In this document: positions 63,906-64,000 of the stretch, piece after piece
Numbering within the stretch: position 1 is the first letter of the stretch
Layout of the letters: the number at the start of each line of letters is the position of its first letter
NCBI RefSeq assembly: GCF_017873095.1
Contig: NZ_JAGGJU010000006.1
Span: forward strand, 267,009 to 331,008
DNA from: Heterorhizobium halophytocola
GTDB lineage: Bacteria; Pseudomonadota; Alphaproteobacteria; Rhizobiales; Rhizobiaceae
Direction of reading: 5' to 3'
Length of the DNA stretch: 64,000 nt
Translations under genes and position numbers: made by a program
The notes under the pieces: model-generated
The model's database searches: none
The model's input: only the letters and a program-made list of their open reading frames with translations
Told to the model about the DNA's origin: nothing

Positions 63906-64000
63906 CTAGTGGATTGATTCCAACGTTTGGTGCCCGCGTTTGACAGCGGCGATTATCTCGTTGGGGTCTGCCTTCCATATGAACGGCTTTGGCTCGGTAT
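63906..64000 (-). mobile_element. 3' end of an IS630-type transposase (runs out of window)
   Basis: Reads EPKPFIWKADPNEIIAAVKR then GHQTLESIH stop at 63906. This C-terminus is typical of IS630-family transposases. Only 31 codons are inside the window; the element's other end and target duplication cannot be seen. Confidence 0.75.

Noticed and set aside
1..64000. CRISPR arrays, rRNA or tRNA genes
   Set aside because: No regularly spaced repeats and no cloverleaf or rRNA sequence was recognised by reading; a tRNA scan was not run.

Overview
The window is GC-rich, gene-dense DNA that looks chromosomal. The genes point to an alphaproteobacterium of the Rhizobiales, most likely Rhizobiaceae: a UvrB with long N- and C-terminal extensions, DUF1127 and entericidin-type small genes, choXWV, MocR and GlxA-type regulators, palindromic elements of the CTCCCC...GGGGAG type, and many ATGA start/stop overlaps. 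I recognise families, not the species; no database search was run.

Layout. (1) 1-3.7 kb: an arsenic operon on the minus strand (arsR-acr3-arsC-arsH-MFS, nearly all overlapping) with a divergent DUF6428 gene whose product ends in a cysteine-rich tail. (2) 3.7-8.4 kb: a TetR regulator divergent from a three-gene molybdenum hydroxylase operon, with a perfect inverted repeat between them. (3) 8.6-15.2 kb: a cystathionine beta-lyase-like enzyme, dusA, a J-domain protein, a UPF0303 protein, an EF-hand protein and a second TetR. (4) 15.2-19 kb: a gene-poor patch with a decayed second copy of the UPF0303 gene, dispersed palindromic repeats, a duplicated gene fragment and one AT-rich foreign-looking gene with a RelA/SpoT synthetase domain. 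(5) 19-31 kb: uvrB carrying an in-frame 120-bp palindromic element, an HNH endonuclease, a DUF1800/DUF1501 pair, a thioesterase, a chemoreceptor and a LysR/NADP-reductase pair. (6) 31-38.7 kb: lipoprotein, TauE, a GlxA-type AraC regulator, DUF1127 with LysR, a PNPOx-like protein with MocR, and an FNT channel.

(7) 38.9-54.8 kb is the most interesting part: a corrinoid-dependent C1 cluster in a probably aerobic bacterium. It encodes a non-pyrrolysine MttB-family methyltransferase, its corrinoid protein, a methyl-H4folate:corrinoid methyltransferase, an ASKHA/2Fe-2S corrinoid reactivator, DUF1638, a formyltransferase-fold protein, a ferredoxin, betaine-homocysteine methyltransferase (bmt) and the choline transporter choXWV. 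I infer that choline or betaine is imported and demethylated by two parallel routes, one onto homocysteine and one through a corrinoid onto tetrahydrofolate. Four of these enzymes carry Arg/Gly-rich tails, while the corrinoid shuttle has an acidic N-terminus. (8) 55-64 kb: cobQ (cobalamin synthesis, which fits the corrinoid demand), a Gly-rich repeat protein, a PAS chemoreceptor, a FAD oxidoreductase gene broken by one nonsense codon, an acyl-CoA synthetase, and the 3' end of an IS630-type transposase at the window edge.
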